Shown piece after piece: positions 1-11,195 of a stretch of 64,000 bases of DNA (position 1 is its first letter; each line of letters opens with the position of its first letter). The notes beneath the pieces were generated by a model, which was given only the letters and a program-made list of their open reading frames with translations, had not been told where the DNA came from and made no database searches. The position numbers and the translations under genes were made by a program. The stretch comes from Dallia pectoralis (taxonomy: Eukaryota; Chordata; Actinopteri; Esociformes; Umbridae), in assembly GCA_029465975.1 (NCBI GenBank), contig CM055762.1, forward strand, positions 1,116,001 through 1,180,000, written 5' to 3'.

Positions 1-169
1 CCTTGTGTCCCACTATCCTTCTCTCTCTTTTTTGTCTCCTGTTTCAACTCTCCATTCCTGTTGTGTAAGGGCTGATCTCAGGCCTTCATCCATTATGTAT
101 AAGTGTGGAGACAAGGCCTTTCTGACAAGAGACGCCACACAAAGACAGACCAATGAAGAAGGTTTTGAG

Positions 170-184
170 GGTCTTACACACACG

Positions 185-235
<51 letters not shown>

Positions 236-445
236 GCGCATGCACGCACGCACGCACACCCACACACACGCACGCACAGACAAACACACACACACACGCC
301 CACACACACACACACAGACAAACACACACACACGCCCACACACACGCACGCCCACGCACACACACACACACAAGCACACACACACACACACACGCACACG
401 CAGGCACACACAGGCACACACACACACACTCACACACACTTTGAC
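170..445. repeat. (CA)n microsatellite with CG interruptions
   Basis: Nearly pure CA dinucleotides, broken by GCACGC, GCCCAC and ACAGACAA blocks that themselves recur, so part of the tract has the character of a short-unit minisatellite. It opens reading frames on both strands (His-Thr or Cys-Val repeats) that have no coding meaning. Confidence 0.95.
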
Positions 446-1650
446 AGAAGCTGTACACACAGGCCACCCAAGCTGATACAGGACTGTAATAAGGTCCCAC
501 TCTTATTCTGATGACTTGTGCAAGAATAAAACAGCGTATTGTTATAGGCTCGTCTTCCCCTCTAAATATCTGCCCCCCTCTCTCTTTCACACGTCAGTAA
601 GGTATTTCCCTAAATCATCCCACCATTCCAAACAGGATTACACAACAACATTCCCGCTGCTGCTCCGCTTACATCAACCACGGGGAATTAGGACAACCGC
701 CGAATCCAGTTGGGGAATAAATCCAGTTAGTTCCCAAAAAGCTTAATCTCATTCTTCAACAATTGGCTTTCCTTGTCCACCGAGGGAAGCCAGGCAATCG
801 AGGGAAGCCAGGAATTTGTTTATTCTTCCTGTAAGGATCTGTCAGTTCTGCCGCTTCCCAATGATTTTTGCCGGGCCACTTTTGTGGCATCCCTAAAACG
901 AGCCCTGGTGCAGATTTAGTGCCGGCTAAACTGTCCCGAATTTCCTTGGCGCTTCCCTCGGTTCTTCCTGATGAAATTCTATTTGACTCTGGCTCACCGT
1001 TCAGACCATCGGCCCCTCCCTCAACCGTTGTCCTGTCTTGGCTCTGCTGACAGCCAACAGACATAAATACAGAGGATTGATCGGGGCTGCCGCCCTCCCA
1101 CCCGCCTCTCTCGCCTTTAACGACATGAGTGGCTAATAAAGAGCGCTCCTACGCGACGACCTCGGTGACCCCGGATCTATGACCCAGAGGGAGGCTCCGA
1201 GCGAGGGAGAGAGAACGGTAGAGACAGTTGCATTGAGGGGTGATGAGAAAGAGGAAAAGAGTGGGAGAGTGAACGAGAGAGTGAGAGATGAGGGTGCGAA
1301 AGATAATCGGGGTGACGGGAGTGACCAGTAAATGGTTTGTTGAGCAAATCCCAGAGCATGTCACGTGAAAATATGCTACACTCTAATCACTCCTGTGAGA
1401 CCCTCTGGATGAGTTTGTCTGCTAAATGATTTATATGAACTTGTGTATGAAGGAAAGGTAGTCGCCAGTTAGGGAATGAGACGGAGAATTGTGAGGGAGA
1501 TTGATTTCAAACAAGAACAGAAAGAGATGGAGCTACAGGAGATGGCCTAGCTAACTCTCCACCTGTCATCATCACCCTGTCAGGGGCACTGATGGTGGGG
1601 TAATGAAGTGGACCTAATAAGGACGGATAGGAATGTTATAAGGTGGTGAC
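446..1650. other. Non-coding stretch, no gene seen
   Basis: No recognisable gene or mobile element. An 18-bp direct doublet (CGAGGGAAGCCAGG core) lies at about 779-814 and a GA-rich purine tract at about 1192-1290. Confidence 0.6.
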
Positions 1651-2152
1651 AAACCATATGGTGGTGTCCTGTACTCAGGACAGGTTTGAGACGATAAACC
1701 ATATGGTGGTGTCCTGTACTCAGGACAGGTTTGAGATGATAAACCATATGGTGGTGTCCTGTACTCAGGACAGGTTTGAGATGATAAACCATATGGTGGT
1801 GTCCTGTACTCAGGACAGGTTTGAGATGATAAACCATATGGTGGTGTCCTGTACTCAGGAAAGGTTTGAGATGATAAACCATATGGTGGTGCCCTGTACT
1901 CAGGAAAGGTTTGAGATGATAAACCATATGGTGGTGTCCTGTACTCAGGACAGGTTTGAGATGATAAACCATATGGTGGTGTCCGGTACTCAGGACAGGT
2001 TTGAGATGATAAACCATATGGTGGTGTCCTGTACTCAGGACAGGTTTGAGATGATAAACCATATGGTGGTGTCCTGTACTCAGGACAGGTTTGAGATGAT
2101 AAACCATATGGTGGTGTCCTGTACTCAGGACAGGTTTGAGATGATAAACCAT
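1651..2152. repeat. 45-bp minisatellite, about 11 copies
   Basis: Head-to-tail 45-bp units beginning AAACCATATGGTGGTG. Each unit holds an NdeI-type palindrome (CATATG) and a short hairpin, GTCCTG-TACT-CAGGAC. Copies differ by single bases: CAGG to AAGG in two adjacent copies near 1860-1910, T to C near 1890, and T to G near 1984. The unit length is a multiple of three, so open frames of 182-190 codons appear on both strands. I regard these as artefacts. Confidence 0.95.
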
Positions 2153-2394
2153 GGATTACTGAACGGAGAAGGGATCATTGCAGTGAATTAGAGAAGGTTA
2201 TTATAAAACAGGGCACAAGAACACATGAAATGAGGTTGTGTGAAACACCAGTTAAGTTTGAACGTTAATCACCATGATCCTTTTCTCCAGGAACAGTTAG
2301 GACATGCTAAAGTTGATTACAATCCTTCAGTATGATCATTTTCATTGTCATCATGGTGAAGTTCTTCACTGAAATAATAATAATACTGGTCAGG

Positions 2395-2510
2395 TGTGTA
2401 CCCAAGGAACATCTCTGTGTCGGCTGTGTAACCAAGGAACATCTCTGTGTCGGCTGTGTACCCAAGGAACATCTCTGTGTCGGCTGTGTACCCAAGGAAC
2501 ATCTCTGTGT
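2395..2510. repeat. 30-bp minisatellite A, about 4 copies
   Basis: Four 30-bp units of the form GTGTA(A/C)CCAAGGAACATC followed by TCTGTGTCGGCT. It abuts a second 30-bp array that shares the GTGTACCC core, so the two probably diverged from one ancestral unit. Confidence 0.93.
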
Positions 2511-2742
2511 CAGGAGCAGCTCCTGGTCAGGTGTGTACCCCAGAAGCAGCTAATGGACAGGTGTGTACCCCAGGAGCAGCTCCTGGTCAGATGTGTACCC
2601 CAGGAGCAGCTCCTGGTCAGATGTGTACCCCAGGAGCAGCTCCTGGTCAGATGTGTACCCCAGGAGCAGCTCCTGGTCAGATGTGTACCCCAGGAGCAGC
2701 TCCTGGTCAGATGTGTACCCCAGGAGCAGCTCTGTGTCAGAT
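2511..2742. repeat. 30-bp minisatellite B, about 8 copies
   Basis: Units contain CAGGAGCAGCTCCTGG, a near-perfect palindrome, followed by TCAGATGTGTACCC. The second copy is the most diverged (CAGAAGCAGCTAATGG). The last copy ends in TCTGTGTCAG, which resembles the unit of array A and links the two arrays. Confidence 0.93.
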
Positions 2743-4251
2743 ACACGTGTTCCTTGCCAGCAGGACTTAATGACTCCCTTGACCTTCAGTTGAACAGGCG
2801 ACTGGAACGCTCGCCCCCTGAGCCTGTAGCTTTGTGACTCACCAAATCAAACTCTGCTGACGCCAAGAACTAGGAGCAAAGGGTGCCAGCGCAGAAAGAG
2901 AGATGAAGAGGGAGAGAGACTGAGAGGGTGAAAAAGAGTGGGAGACAGAAAGGGTGGCAAAGAGAGAGAGGAATATGAAGGGAGCGAATGCAGATTGAGC
3001 ATGACTGTTACCTTCCAAAGCAGGGGAGTCGGGCTGCATTTAAATCAGCTGGAAAAAAATGTACTCAATTAATGAATAGTTTAATAAACGACGGCCCACA
3101 AGCCTGAATAATCAGCACAGTCAGGCGAAATATCTGCAGCGTAGTCGAGATCTGCAGAATAAACAACTTGGACTGGAATAACCCCAGAAAGACAATACTT
3201 CATGTAGCCAAGCTTTTCCCAGAGGAGAAAAAAAATGATGACGTGAGCTCTCCGATATCACCTGCGAGCCTGTGAGGTTAGTGGCTCGTATCGAATCTCG
3301 TTGCATCTCATTCAGAGTCAATTGGCATCAAGCCCCAATCGGCCTGTCTTAGAGACGGCGACAGGCACTGACGGGGGGGTGTTGGGGGCGAGGCTATGAT
3401 GATTGGGACCGCTCAACAACAAGGTAAATTGAAATAGACTGCGTGACATGTGGTGACTTGGGACGGATAACCAAGCTTGATTTGGGTTAACAATGCTTCA
3501 CTCGCACAAGACTCATTTAGGTCTCAGGTGTTACGGCGCTGGCGTTTCCCTCTTAAACCCGCGGTATTTATTCTGGCTCAGCGTTGAGGATGTTCGAGTC
3601 ACCAACATTATATTTAGTCTTGTAATCACAAATCGGAAGAGATCTGATTCAGAAATGTGGTCCCATTCATTATGCACTAAAAAGACAAATTGATCCCAGA
3701 TCTCAGTTCTGAATAAAAAGCAGAAGAAATTAGACAAAGCCTAAAAAATTTCATAATTGAACATATTTTAAATAGAATTATATGATATATTTTTTTTTTA
3801 CATAAATAGCAGGATAACTGATAGCCTGCTGAATCGGCTTCAAAAAGAGGGATGACAACAGGCAACATGGGCTTAAACTGATTTGCCTAAATTGGGAGCA
3901 GATATGCTAAACTAAGCCATGGCCTCTAGACAAATCTAACTTAATGTCTGTGGGCAGAATGGAATGAGAAGTCTTCAGGGAGAGAGTCTGTCAAGAAAAG
4001 CTGTGGTGGCTGGGGCCTTGAACTTGAGTTGGCAGAGGACCTCCTCTGGGGCTGCCAATTCCCTAGCCTGGCTGACAGCAGCAGTGTGAGGTGTCACCTT
4101 GGGCATGGCTTCTGCTCCCTGGGAGAACCTCCTTCACGCTCTCTCATTATACCCTCCTCGGCCTCCATCTCCAATCCACCGTTCACCTTCCCTTGCCATA
4201 GCTCACTCGAAACAATCTCCCTCTTTATTTGTGTGTGTCTAATAGAGAGAG
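2743..4251. other. Non-coding stretch with purine tract
   Basis: A GA-rich purine tract runs from about 2880 to 2990. The remainder is mixed-composition DNA in which I see no gene. A 170-codon frame starting near 4029 runs into the MITE that follows and has no family resemblance. Confidence 0.55.
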
Positions 4252-4638
4252 ATGGTCCGTATTCTTCAACCGTTCTTAAGAAGAAATTCGTTCTTAAAAC
4301 CCACTTACGCAGTTTCCACGAAGATTCTGACATTCACCAATGTTTACTTATCTGGAATTTGTTCTTAGGAAAGAACAGAATCTACGCACAGCGAAAAGCA
4401 CTCTTAAGCAGATTTGCTTTTATGGGAAATACCGGGGCGTTTACCTATGCTAATTTGGAACAACGGACACGCGCTTTCCATTTACGAAGACGTGGTATTC
4501 ATCATTATAGGAACGTAGGTACGAACAATTACACCATTTAAGAACACGTTCGTGAATTTGAGTAAGACTTTTCTTAGGACCTTTCTTAGGAACGAATTTA
4601 AGAAATAACTTAGGAAAACATTGAAGAATATGGACCAT
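4252..4638. mobile_element. Inverted-repeat MITE, class unassigned
   Basis: The left end ATGGTCCGTATTCTTCAA is matched in inverse by TTGAAGAATATGGACCAT on the right, with one mismatch over 18 bp. Many TTCTTAAG / TTCTTAGGA motifs lie below both ends in inverted orientation. There is no transposase. I could not see a convincing target-site duplication, so the superfamily is left open. The 387-bp length is typical of a non-autonomous DNA element. Confidence 0.75.
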
Positions 4639-4685
4639 TGTTTGTAAACCCTAGAGACGGTTGTGCTGGATTATCCCAGTAGATC

Positions 4686-4917
4686 AGCACTTTCTGAAAT
4701 ACTCAAACCAGCCCATCTGTTGGTACAAGCATGCAACATTCAAAGTCACTTAAATCTCCTTTCTTCCCCATTCTGTAGCTTGGTTTGAACTTCTGCAGGT
4801 CATATTGACCATTTCTACATGCCTTAACGGTTTAAGTTGCTGCCACATGATTGGCTGATTAGATATTTGCGTTAAGAGGCAGTTGATATTGTGTACTTAA
4901 TGAAGTAGCCAGAGAGA
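4686..4917 (+). mobile_element. Fragment of a common teleost interspersed repeat
   Basis: From memory this resembles a repeat seen widely in fish DNA, with segments such as AATACTCAAACCAGCCCATC and GCCACATGATTGGCTGATTA, ending in a GTACTTAATGAAGTAG-type terminus. I recall the order of segments but not a family name, so none is given. It sits only about 50 bp after the MITE. Confidence 0.5.
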
Positions 4918-5404
4918 TTGTATATTATTTACCTGTACATTTTTGATCAGTAAAGGAATAATGTAAAATGGGGTTTGTGGGGTTGTTTTTGAAAATAAAA
5001 CTGAGCCCAGAATCATACTCAAATGTTAAATTTTTATCAAAGACACCCCCCCCTTCCCCGCCAAAGCCACTGAATGGAACCAATACTAGTGTCGCGGCTC
5101 ATCACGTGGTTGTCATGGACATAGATGACTGAAAGAACACGCCTTTGGAGAGACAACCCCCCCACCTCCCTCAGGAGGTTTATGATATTCCTAACTACTG
5201 GTGCAGAGGACCGGGGCCGTCATGTGACATGTTTTTCCCCTTCATGGCAGGCTGCTCGCGTATCTATTAGGCTCAGACGAGGTATGGTTCCTGTCGTCCA
5301 CTGTGCACGTTCGAAACCGCTGCCTGACATATACGCACGCACGTGGGCCAGCTGAAAACATACCCTAGTCTGGCACTATATAGCGAAAGGATCATCGTGG
5401 GGCA
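4918..5404. other. Non-coding stretch, nothing recognised
   Basis: AT-rich first half and mixed second half, with a short C-run (about 5047-5060). No gene or repeat recognised. Confidence 0.5.
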
Positions 5405-5485
5405 ATATATATAGACCTCGAGTGACATTTCACAGAAGCTGATGTATAGCACTAAACACACACACACACAAAGAAACACACATAG

Positions 5486-5490
<5 letters not shown>
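5405..5490 (+). repeat. Dispersed duplicate, copy 1
   Basis: This segment (TATATAGACCTCGAGTGACA ... TATAGCACTAAA, then CA repeats and AAGAAACACACATAGACAAA) recurs in the same orientation at 6415-6528. Only a few substitutions separate them outside the CA tract. Confidence 0.85.

Positions 5491-5519
<29 letters not shown>
5491..5519. repeat. (TA)n microsatellite
   Basis: About 14 uninterrupted TA dinucleotides directly after the dispersed duplicate. Confidence 0.95.
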
Positions 5520-5523
<4 letters not shown>

Positions 5524-6414
5524 TTTGGGTGGCAGTCTTAACGATCTGGTTTCCTAGAGAGGAGGACTGATCCAAAATCCAAAAGGGAGAAAAACTAAAA
5601 TATAGTGACATGTGGTTGATTGACCTCCAAACAAATATTATTTGCTTTGTGGTGAAGGAGAAAGAAATTAACAGCTCTTGCTGGACAGGGTTTTATGCTC
5701 AGTTCTCTGTTGTAACAGTTTCATCAGCCCCTTTGCATATAGAAAAGACACAGAGCTGTCTCATAACATTTTGGATTAACGCAGAGACACATGGGTGAGA
5801 ATGGATTTGACAGATGCAGTGCAAGAATGTATGTGTGAACGTGTCTGTGTGTCTGTACGTATCCATGCACTTGGCACGTGGTAATTAAAGTCTCGTCTCC
5901 CATCAGACCTTGGCCTTGCCTAATTAACTCTTAAATATGGCTAGCACAGATTCCCATCAGAAAAAAAGACCTCTCTCTCAGATCACAATGATATTAAAGA
6001 AATTCAAAGCAACCCATAGTTAAGTAAATTAGCCTTATTCAAAAATATAATGTATGCACACATAAGACCAGACTGCCGATGTAAAGGCCAATATTCATGT
6101 TACAAGCATTTGAATATTTCAGGAGCTTTGCAGTCAATTCATGTGAGGTGCTATATATTAAAATGTTAATGTATATTATCACACGGAATTATGTTTCAAT
6201 TTGCCCAGAATGCAATTTTCAATAGTACTTTTATGCTACGCCCAGTATTGGTGATCAAACCTCTTATGGCAGGCAAATAAAAGCTGATTTAAAAAAAAAT
6301 ATATTCCATTATTGCCATTCATAAGCTCTCATTTGATGGTGAACAGTAGCCTGAGGGGATTCAGTTGCAATCATAAAGGATGGAGATAGGACACCAAATA
6401 AATAAACACGGTTC
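5520..6414. other. Non-coding stretch, homeodomain-type AT core
   Basis: No gene. The interval 5875-5945 has complex, non-repetitive sequence with two TAATTAA motifs, a composition often seen in conserved regulatory DNA. That is only a suspicion. Confidence 0.4.
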
Positions 6415-6462
6415 TATATAGACCTCGAGTGACATTTCACGGAAGCTGAAGTATAGCACTAA

Positions 6463-6493
<31 letters not shown>

Positions 6494-6528
6494 AACACTC
6501 TGACACAAAGAAACACACATAGACAAAC
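6415..6528 (+). repeat. Dispersed duplicate, copy 2
   Basis: Second copy of the segment at 5405-5490, with a longer CA tract and an additional ATTGAAACACTCTGACAC insertion before the shared AAGAAACACACATAGACAAA. The copies lie 1.0 kb apart in direct orientation. Confidence 0.85.
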
Positions 6529-6899
6529 ATGGAGTCTGGGAACACACACGAAACACAAAGCAATATATACTTGTACACTTTGGCTTGAAACCTGTTACTA
6601 TAGAGACGGGCACTACTAGACATGAAGGATTTATTACAACAACTCAGTGGCACTAGAATTGCCACTACAGATTGGAATTTGGATGTTCATACAAACACAC
6701 AGTTTACAGTATTTGTCTGACAAACCTATTTTAAATATGGATTTACCAAATGGTTCAGTAATTAACCATTAAGAGCAGTTGGATGAAGTGTTGATAAAAT
6801 GTATTAATGCAAATCTGAAGAGAAGCTTATCAAAAGTATTGTAAACATTGTATTGTGAAAAATAATTGCTTCATATGAAAGATATTTCTTTGGTGACAC
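6529..6899. other. Non-coding stretch, AT-rich
   Basis: AT-rich DNA without a gene or repeat I recognise. Confidence 0.5.
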
Positions 6900-7242
6900 T
6901 GTCACGATCTGGGTGTAGTGCAGGATGACAGCCATGCTTGGAGCGTGTTAATCCATTCTAAGGGGTTTTATTTAAATGAAAACAAACCGTGAATGGCAAA
7001 AAAATGACACAAATGAAACATAAAGTACGCTTAACAAAGCGACTACAAAGTGGTTTAAAACAGCAATCTTCACTCTCACTCACCCAACACATCAACGTCG
7101 CATAGAAACAATGTCCAACACTGTGCCCCATGACCCAGTGACTTATATATAACAAACATAATCACCAAATCGTAACCTGCTGTGCCCACTCTAATCACCC
7201 ACATCACATTGAGGAGACTTCAAACTTATATAAGTGTTGTCA
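6900..7242 (-). mobile_element. Probable solo LTR (retrotransposon), minus strand
   Basis: Read on the minus strand it has the layout of an LTR: a TGACAA start, a TATATATAAG TATA box (plus 7142-7151), an AATAAAA polyadenylation signal (plus 6966-6973) about 175 bp later, and an end in ATCGTGACA. Fish Ty3/gypsy-type LTRs commonly carry TGTCACG/CGTGACA ends. I did not find a clean target duplication, so the boundaries are approximate. Confidence 0.5.
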
Positions 7243-7980
7243 GGGTACTGCCCTCCTAGCCCACTGTCCTTGTGTGTTGTACTTACTCAATTTAACATGT
7301 TTAACTTGTTTGAAAAAACAGCCTTATTGATGATCTGTTTTGAGATTTGTAAGAGTTGTTCTAGCAAGTGAGGTTTTACTAGATAGTTGCAAAAGTAAAA
7401 CTGTGATAAGCAGCGATAAGGCACCTCAAGGATAGTTGAATATAACTAATGTAGCACAACTAAGCTGAATCGAGGCACTCCATGTTACATCATGTATAAT
7501 ACAACCCATGGCAATATCCTGCAAAGCCATAAGAAGCATCCTTGCTTAACAAGTGGGAGAGGCTGCCGTTAGCGTGTGATGCTAGTATTCAAGCTAAGCA
7601 TTGACTGAATACACAGTATAGACAAAAAACATAAGGCTGTTAACCAAGGTTTCTGATTGCTTGTTGGTCTCTCTGAGGCATCTTCCTCTGATCCTGACCT
7701 GACAGACGGACCCGCATGTCACAGTAATGTCAGTACAGTAACCCTGACATGCAATATATGTACACAATGGCCAGAGATCGGCTAGGGTCCTGTATTTCTG
7801 ACAGGCAGCAGAAACAGACGCCTGACTCCAGGGTCCTGTCATGGTCTACAACTGACAGTTCATTGATCTTGATCTGGAACAAAAGACGTGGATTAGAATT
7901 TGAAGTCAGACCCTGGGATTCAATGTGTCCACAATGTGTTATAAACTGCAAAGGCTAAAATCATAAGCATCACCCCCTGT
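7243..7980. other. Non-coding stretch, nothing recognised
   Basis: Mixed-composition DNA. No gene or repeat recognised. Confidence 0.5.
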
Positions 7981-8670
7981 CAGGGACAGACTGGGACTAA
8001 AAAACGGCCCTCGACTTTGACTAGGCCCGGCCCAAAGCAATCGGCGCGCGGCAACTTTTTAAAAGTAAAAGCACAACAGATTTCTTAATATTAGCTACTG
8101 CATGTGGCATTTTATAGCTAAAATGTTGAAGTTTAGCTGTTTTAACTACATCATAAATATGGGCAATAGAATAGAATAGAATTCAGAAAATAAAAGCTTA
8201 AAAACTATTTCAAAAGTTATATTGTGGCATCAGGTGTGGGGAATCGAAACGGCACCCTCCGGCTCCGCTGTAGAGCGCACTAACCACTGCCCCAAACAGG
8301 GATATCCCAATTAAAGGGGCGAGTAGCAGCTATTTGTTATAAGTCGCGAATGCTCAATTTGATTTAATTACAGTGAAATTAGTGGGCGAAAAAAACAGGC
8401 GATGACTGCGTGTGGCGGGTGGCGGGCCGGCCCGTGTGTGTCGCGGGTGGTGGGCCGGCCCGTGTGTGGCGGGTGGTGGGCCGGCCCGTGTGTGTGGCGG
8501 GTGGTGGACCGGCCCGTGTGTGGCGGGTGGTGGGCCGGCCCGTGTGTGTGGCGGGTGGTGGGCCGGCCCGTGTGTGGCGGGTGGTGGGCCGGCCCGTGTG
8601 TGGCGGGTGGTGGGCCGGCCCGGCCCGTTCTGTGATTCTCCAGATCACACAGATGGCCAGCCCGCCCCTG
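7981..8670 (-). mobile_element. hAT-type MITE, minisatellite-expanded copy
   Basis: It starts CAGGGACAGACTGGGACTAA and ends GATGGCCAGCCCGCCCCTG, imperfect terminal inverted repeats of the CAGGG(G/A)C(G/A)GACTGG type. It is flanked by CCCCCTGT (7973-7980) and CCCCCTTT (8671-8678), an 8-bp target duplication with one mismatch, as expected for hAT transposition. The same element lies in opposite orientation at 40387-40697, but is only 311 bp there. The extra length here is mostly the tandem array at 8411-8625. A tRNA-like stretch (GGGGAATCGAAACGGC box-B complement, near 8240-8290) is shared by both copies. No transposase is present. Confidence 0.85.
8411..8625. repeat. GC-rich 22-24-bp minisatellite inside the MITE
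   Basis: About nine units of GGCGGGTGGTGGGCCGGCCC plus GTGTGTG of variable length. Each unit has the perfect palindrome GGGCCGGCCC. The sister copy at 40387 has no array at the corresponding place, so the expansion happened after insertion or in a sublineage of the element. Six overlapping open frames here are artefacts. Confidence 0.93.
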
Positions 8671-9162
8671 CCCCCTTTCCAGTGTCAAAGATAAAAAGAA
8701 TAAAATGACAGACACAGAATGGAGAATGCTCCAAAAACAAGCATGAAAAGAGCATGAAAAAAAAAACAGAGAGACTTGACAGGGGAATAAAGGAAAAGAA
8801 AGAAGGAGATAAGAATGAGAGTGAGAGAGATGCCCTGGTTTTGCTGTCAGCCACTAAACAGGGACTACAGCAACAATTGGATCACTAGCAACAGTACCAT
8901 TAGACATGGGCACGGACACTAAATCTAAATAAGACAAAACATATGATATTTCAGAAAAGATCTAGATGTCAGGAAAATCTACATTCATTTTTACTGGGTT
9001 CAACTCCAATAGAACACAAAAATCAGATCAGGAGTCCCCTTACCATATAGAGTCTAACACCAAAAATCCTCAGGACACACTGGCCCAAACAGATTCTTTC
9101 CCCAGATTGAAAACAAATTTGGAGCAGGGACCTAAATCCAAAAATGAAAATGCCTATTGGTC
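8671..9162. other. Non-coding stretch, A/G-rich
   Basis: A- and G-rich on the plus strand, with no gene recognised. Confidence 0.5.
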
Positions 9163-9366
9163 AACCAGCTGACCCAATAATCTGCAATAAACTTACACAT
9201 ACACCTAGATACACAACCACACACACACACACACACACACAATAGTTGTATCATACCACAACTGTAGGAACAACCAGTTGACCCAATAATCAGCAATAAA
9301 CTTACCCACACAAACCACACACATACAACACACACCTAGATACACAACCACACACCACAATAGCTG
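9163..9366 (+). repeat. Imperfect tandem duplication with CA tracts
   Basis: ACCAG(C/T)TGACCCAATAAT through CAATAAACTTAC, CACCTAGATACACAACCAC and ACAATAG(T/C)TG occurs twice in succession (from 9163 and from 9273), with CA repeats of different length between the shared blocks. Confidence 0.8.
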
Positions 9367-10582
9367 CATGTAATGTTTCATATGTAATGGATTCATATTT
9401 TCTTTGAACAGATTTCTTTTTAAAATTGTACAAACTTTATTATTATTGTTTACATTGTAAAACGCAATTTTATTCAAGTTTAACTTCCATGCCAATAAAT
9501 CCCATATGATTAGGATAGGATATGTAGGAAATGCTGATCAGAGACCTGTCAGGGTTCCTCATTCACAAACGTGTAATAGGCTGTTCCCACTGTGGCAGTT
9601 CCACATGGGAGACTCACAGCAGAGCATTCTGGGAGAAATGGACCAGACGGGCAAGACCATGACACTTGACAGAGAACGAGAGGGAGAGAGAGATGGGAAA
9701 AGAGCGGAAAAAAAGGAAATGATACAGACGTGATTCCTTCAATATTTCATCTGCACAGCACAAAACACCCCTGCAGGTATGTGCCCTACTACTACTAGAA
9801 AATTTGGAAATGAACCAGAGATGCTATTTCCTACAAAAACAACGGGAAAAAATGGAAGAACAAGGCAACAGTCAATGTTGTCCCCACAAATATAGTGGAA
9901 ATATTATGAACTTCAGATTGTCTAAACAGCTCTCCCCGTTGGCCAATCGCATGCATTTTGTAAGTGTCTGATCTAGCAAGACAAGCTCCCAGATGTTATA
10001 TTCAACATCCAAATGATCTTGTTTTGGCTGCATGGTGATCCGGCTGCCTCTTGCTGGCTTGGGATGAAACACACAGATTATCATCTCTTTGATACGGGCA
10101 CAGTGCTCTTGACTTCTGTCACTATAATAAAAACACTCAACAATCATAACCCCATCATAAACAGCACTCTCTGTATCTAGAAACAAATCAAAGGGCACAT
10201 CGACCCTAGGCCAATGCTGTTTCAGCAACCAACAGCGAGAAACCCCTCCCTTCTTCCAACCAACCAACACCTTCTTGCAAAACTTTAGGAACCACACAAT
10301 TGGAAACTGAAAACATTATGGGGCCTGTTTTGATATTCTTAGATTAACCTATATTCATTTTCCCTGGGAAGAAGATTGCTTCATACACCATATATACATA
10401 AACCATATATGACTGAACCTTTACGGAGAAAAGCAATATCGCCAGTAATGCTAATCTTACCCAGCATTTATTTTCCTCCTCTAGGAATTCACATTTGAAG
10501 TTGTGAATTGGAGCTGTTCAAACGCAAGCCAGGGGTTCCAATTCCCCAATTTCTGCTCCCAAAAATTCAGTATGGAAGAGGT
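9367..10582. other. Non-coding stretch with one unidentified open frame
   Basis: No host gene recognised. A non-repetitive 141-codon open frame on the minus strand (see 9872-10297) is the only one of note. Confidence 0.45.
9872..10297 (-). other. Unidentified 141-codon open frame
   Basis: This is the only long open frame of ordinary amino-acid composition that I could not assign. It has no low-complexity sequence and includes a Cys/Trp-rich beginning (GWKKGGVSRCWLLKQHW) and a basic middle part (HPKPARGSRITMQPK). I recognise no domain. It could be a relic of a transposon gene or a chance frame: at about 40% GC, one frame of this size in 64 kb is not surprising. Confidence 0.2.
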
Positions 10583-10618
10583 GGGGGGGTGGGGGGTTGT
10601 GATGGGGATTTCAGGGGG
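10583..10618 (+). other. Canonical G-quadruplex motif
   Basis: Four guanine runs of 7, 6, 4 and 5 are separated by loops of 1, 7 and 6 bases, which satisfies the usual G4 rule (runs of at least three, loops of up to seven). Confidence 0.75.
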
Positions 10619-10770
10619 ACTGTTTCTGTCTGCATGATCAAACACATGGCCCCTCAAGCCACGCCCAAAATGGCAGTGGAACCAAAATTCAAGTAGAAAA
10701 TGAGTGAACGCCCACGGTTTGTTGCTCACAGATCCTACCGAGGGACAGTCAGCCTCACACAGGCATTTCA

Positions 10771-10849
10771 TACACACACACACACACACTCACACACACT
10801 CACCCAACCTCACAGAGGCATACACACACACTCACCCAGTCTCACACAG

Positions 10850-10899
<50 letters not shown>

Positions 10900-10945
10900 A
10901 GCCTCACAGAGACAAACACACACACTCACTCAGCCGCACACAGGC

Positions 10946-10980
<35 letters not shown>

Positions 10981-11195
10981 CACACACACTCACCCAGCCT
11001 CACACAGGCAGACACACACACTCACCCAGCCTCACAGAGGCATTCATACACACACACTCATCCGGCCTCACAGAGGCATTCATACACACACACTCACCCG
11101 GCCTCACACAGGCACTCACAGGTACACACACACTCACCAAGCTCACACAGGCACACACACACACACAGGCACACACACACTCACTCACCCACCCT
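10771..11195. repeat. CA-rich complex minisatellite
   Basis: CA tracts are punctuated by CACTCACCCAGCCTCACA(C/G)AGGCA blocks that repeat at irregular spacing, giving a compound micro/minisatellite. The long His/Thr frames here are artefacts. Confidence 0.92.

Noticed and set aside
4029..4541. 170-codon plus-strand open frame
   Set aside because: Its second half is the inverted-repeat MITE, and no protein family is recognisable.
170..11195. Telomere-like repeats as evidence of a chromosome end
   Set aside because: No (TTAGGG)n or degenerate telomeric tract was seen; the subtelomeric idea rests only on minisatellite density.
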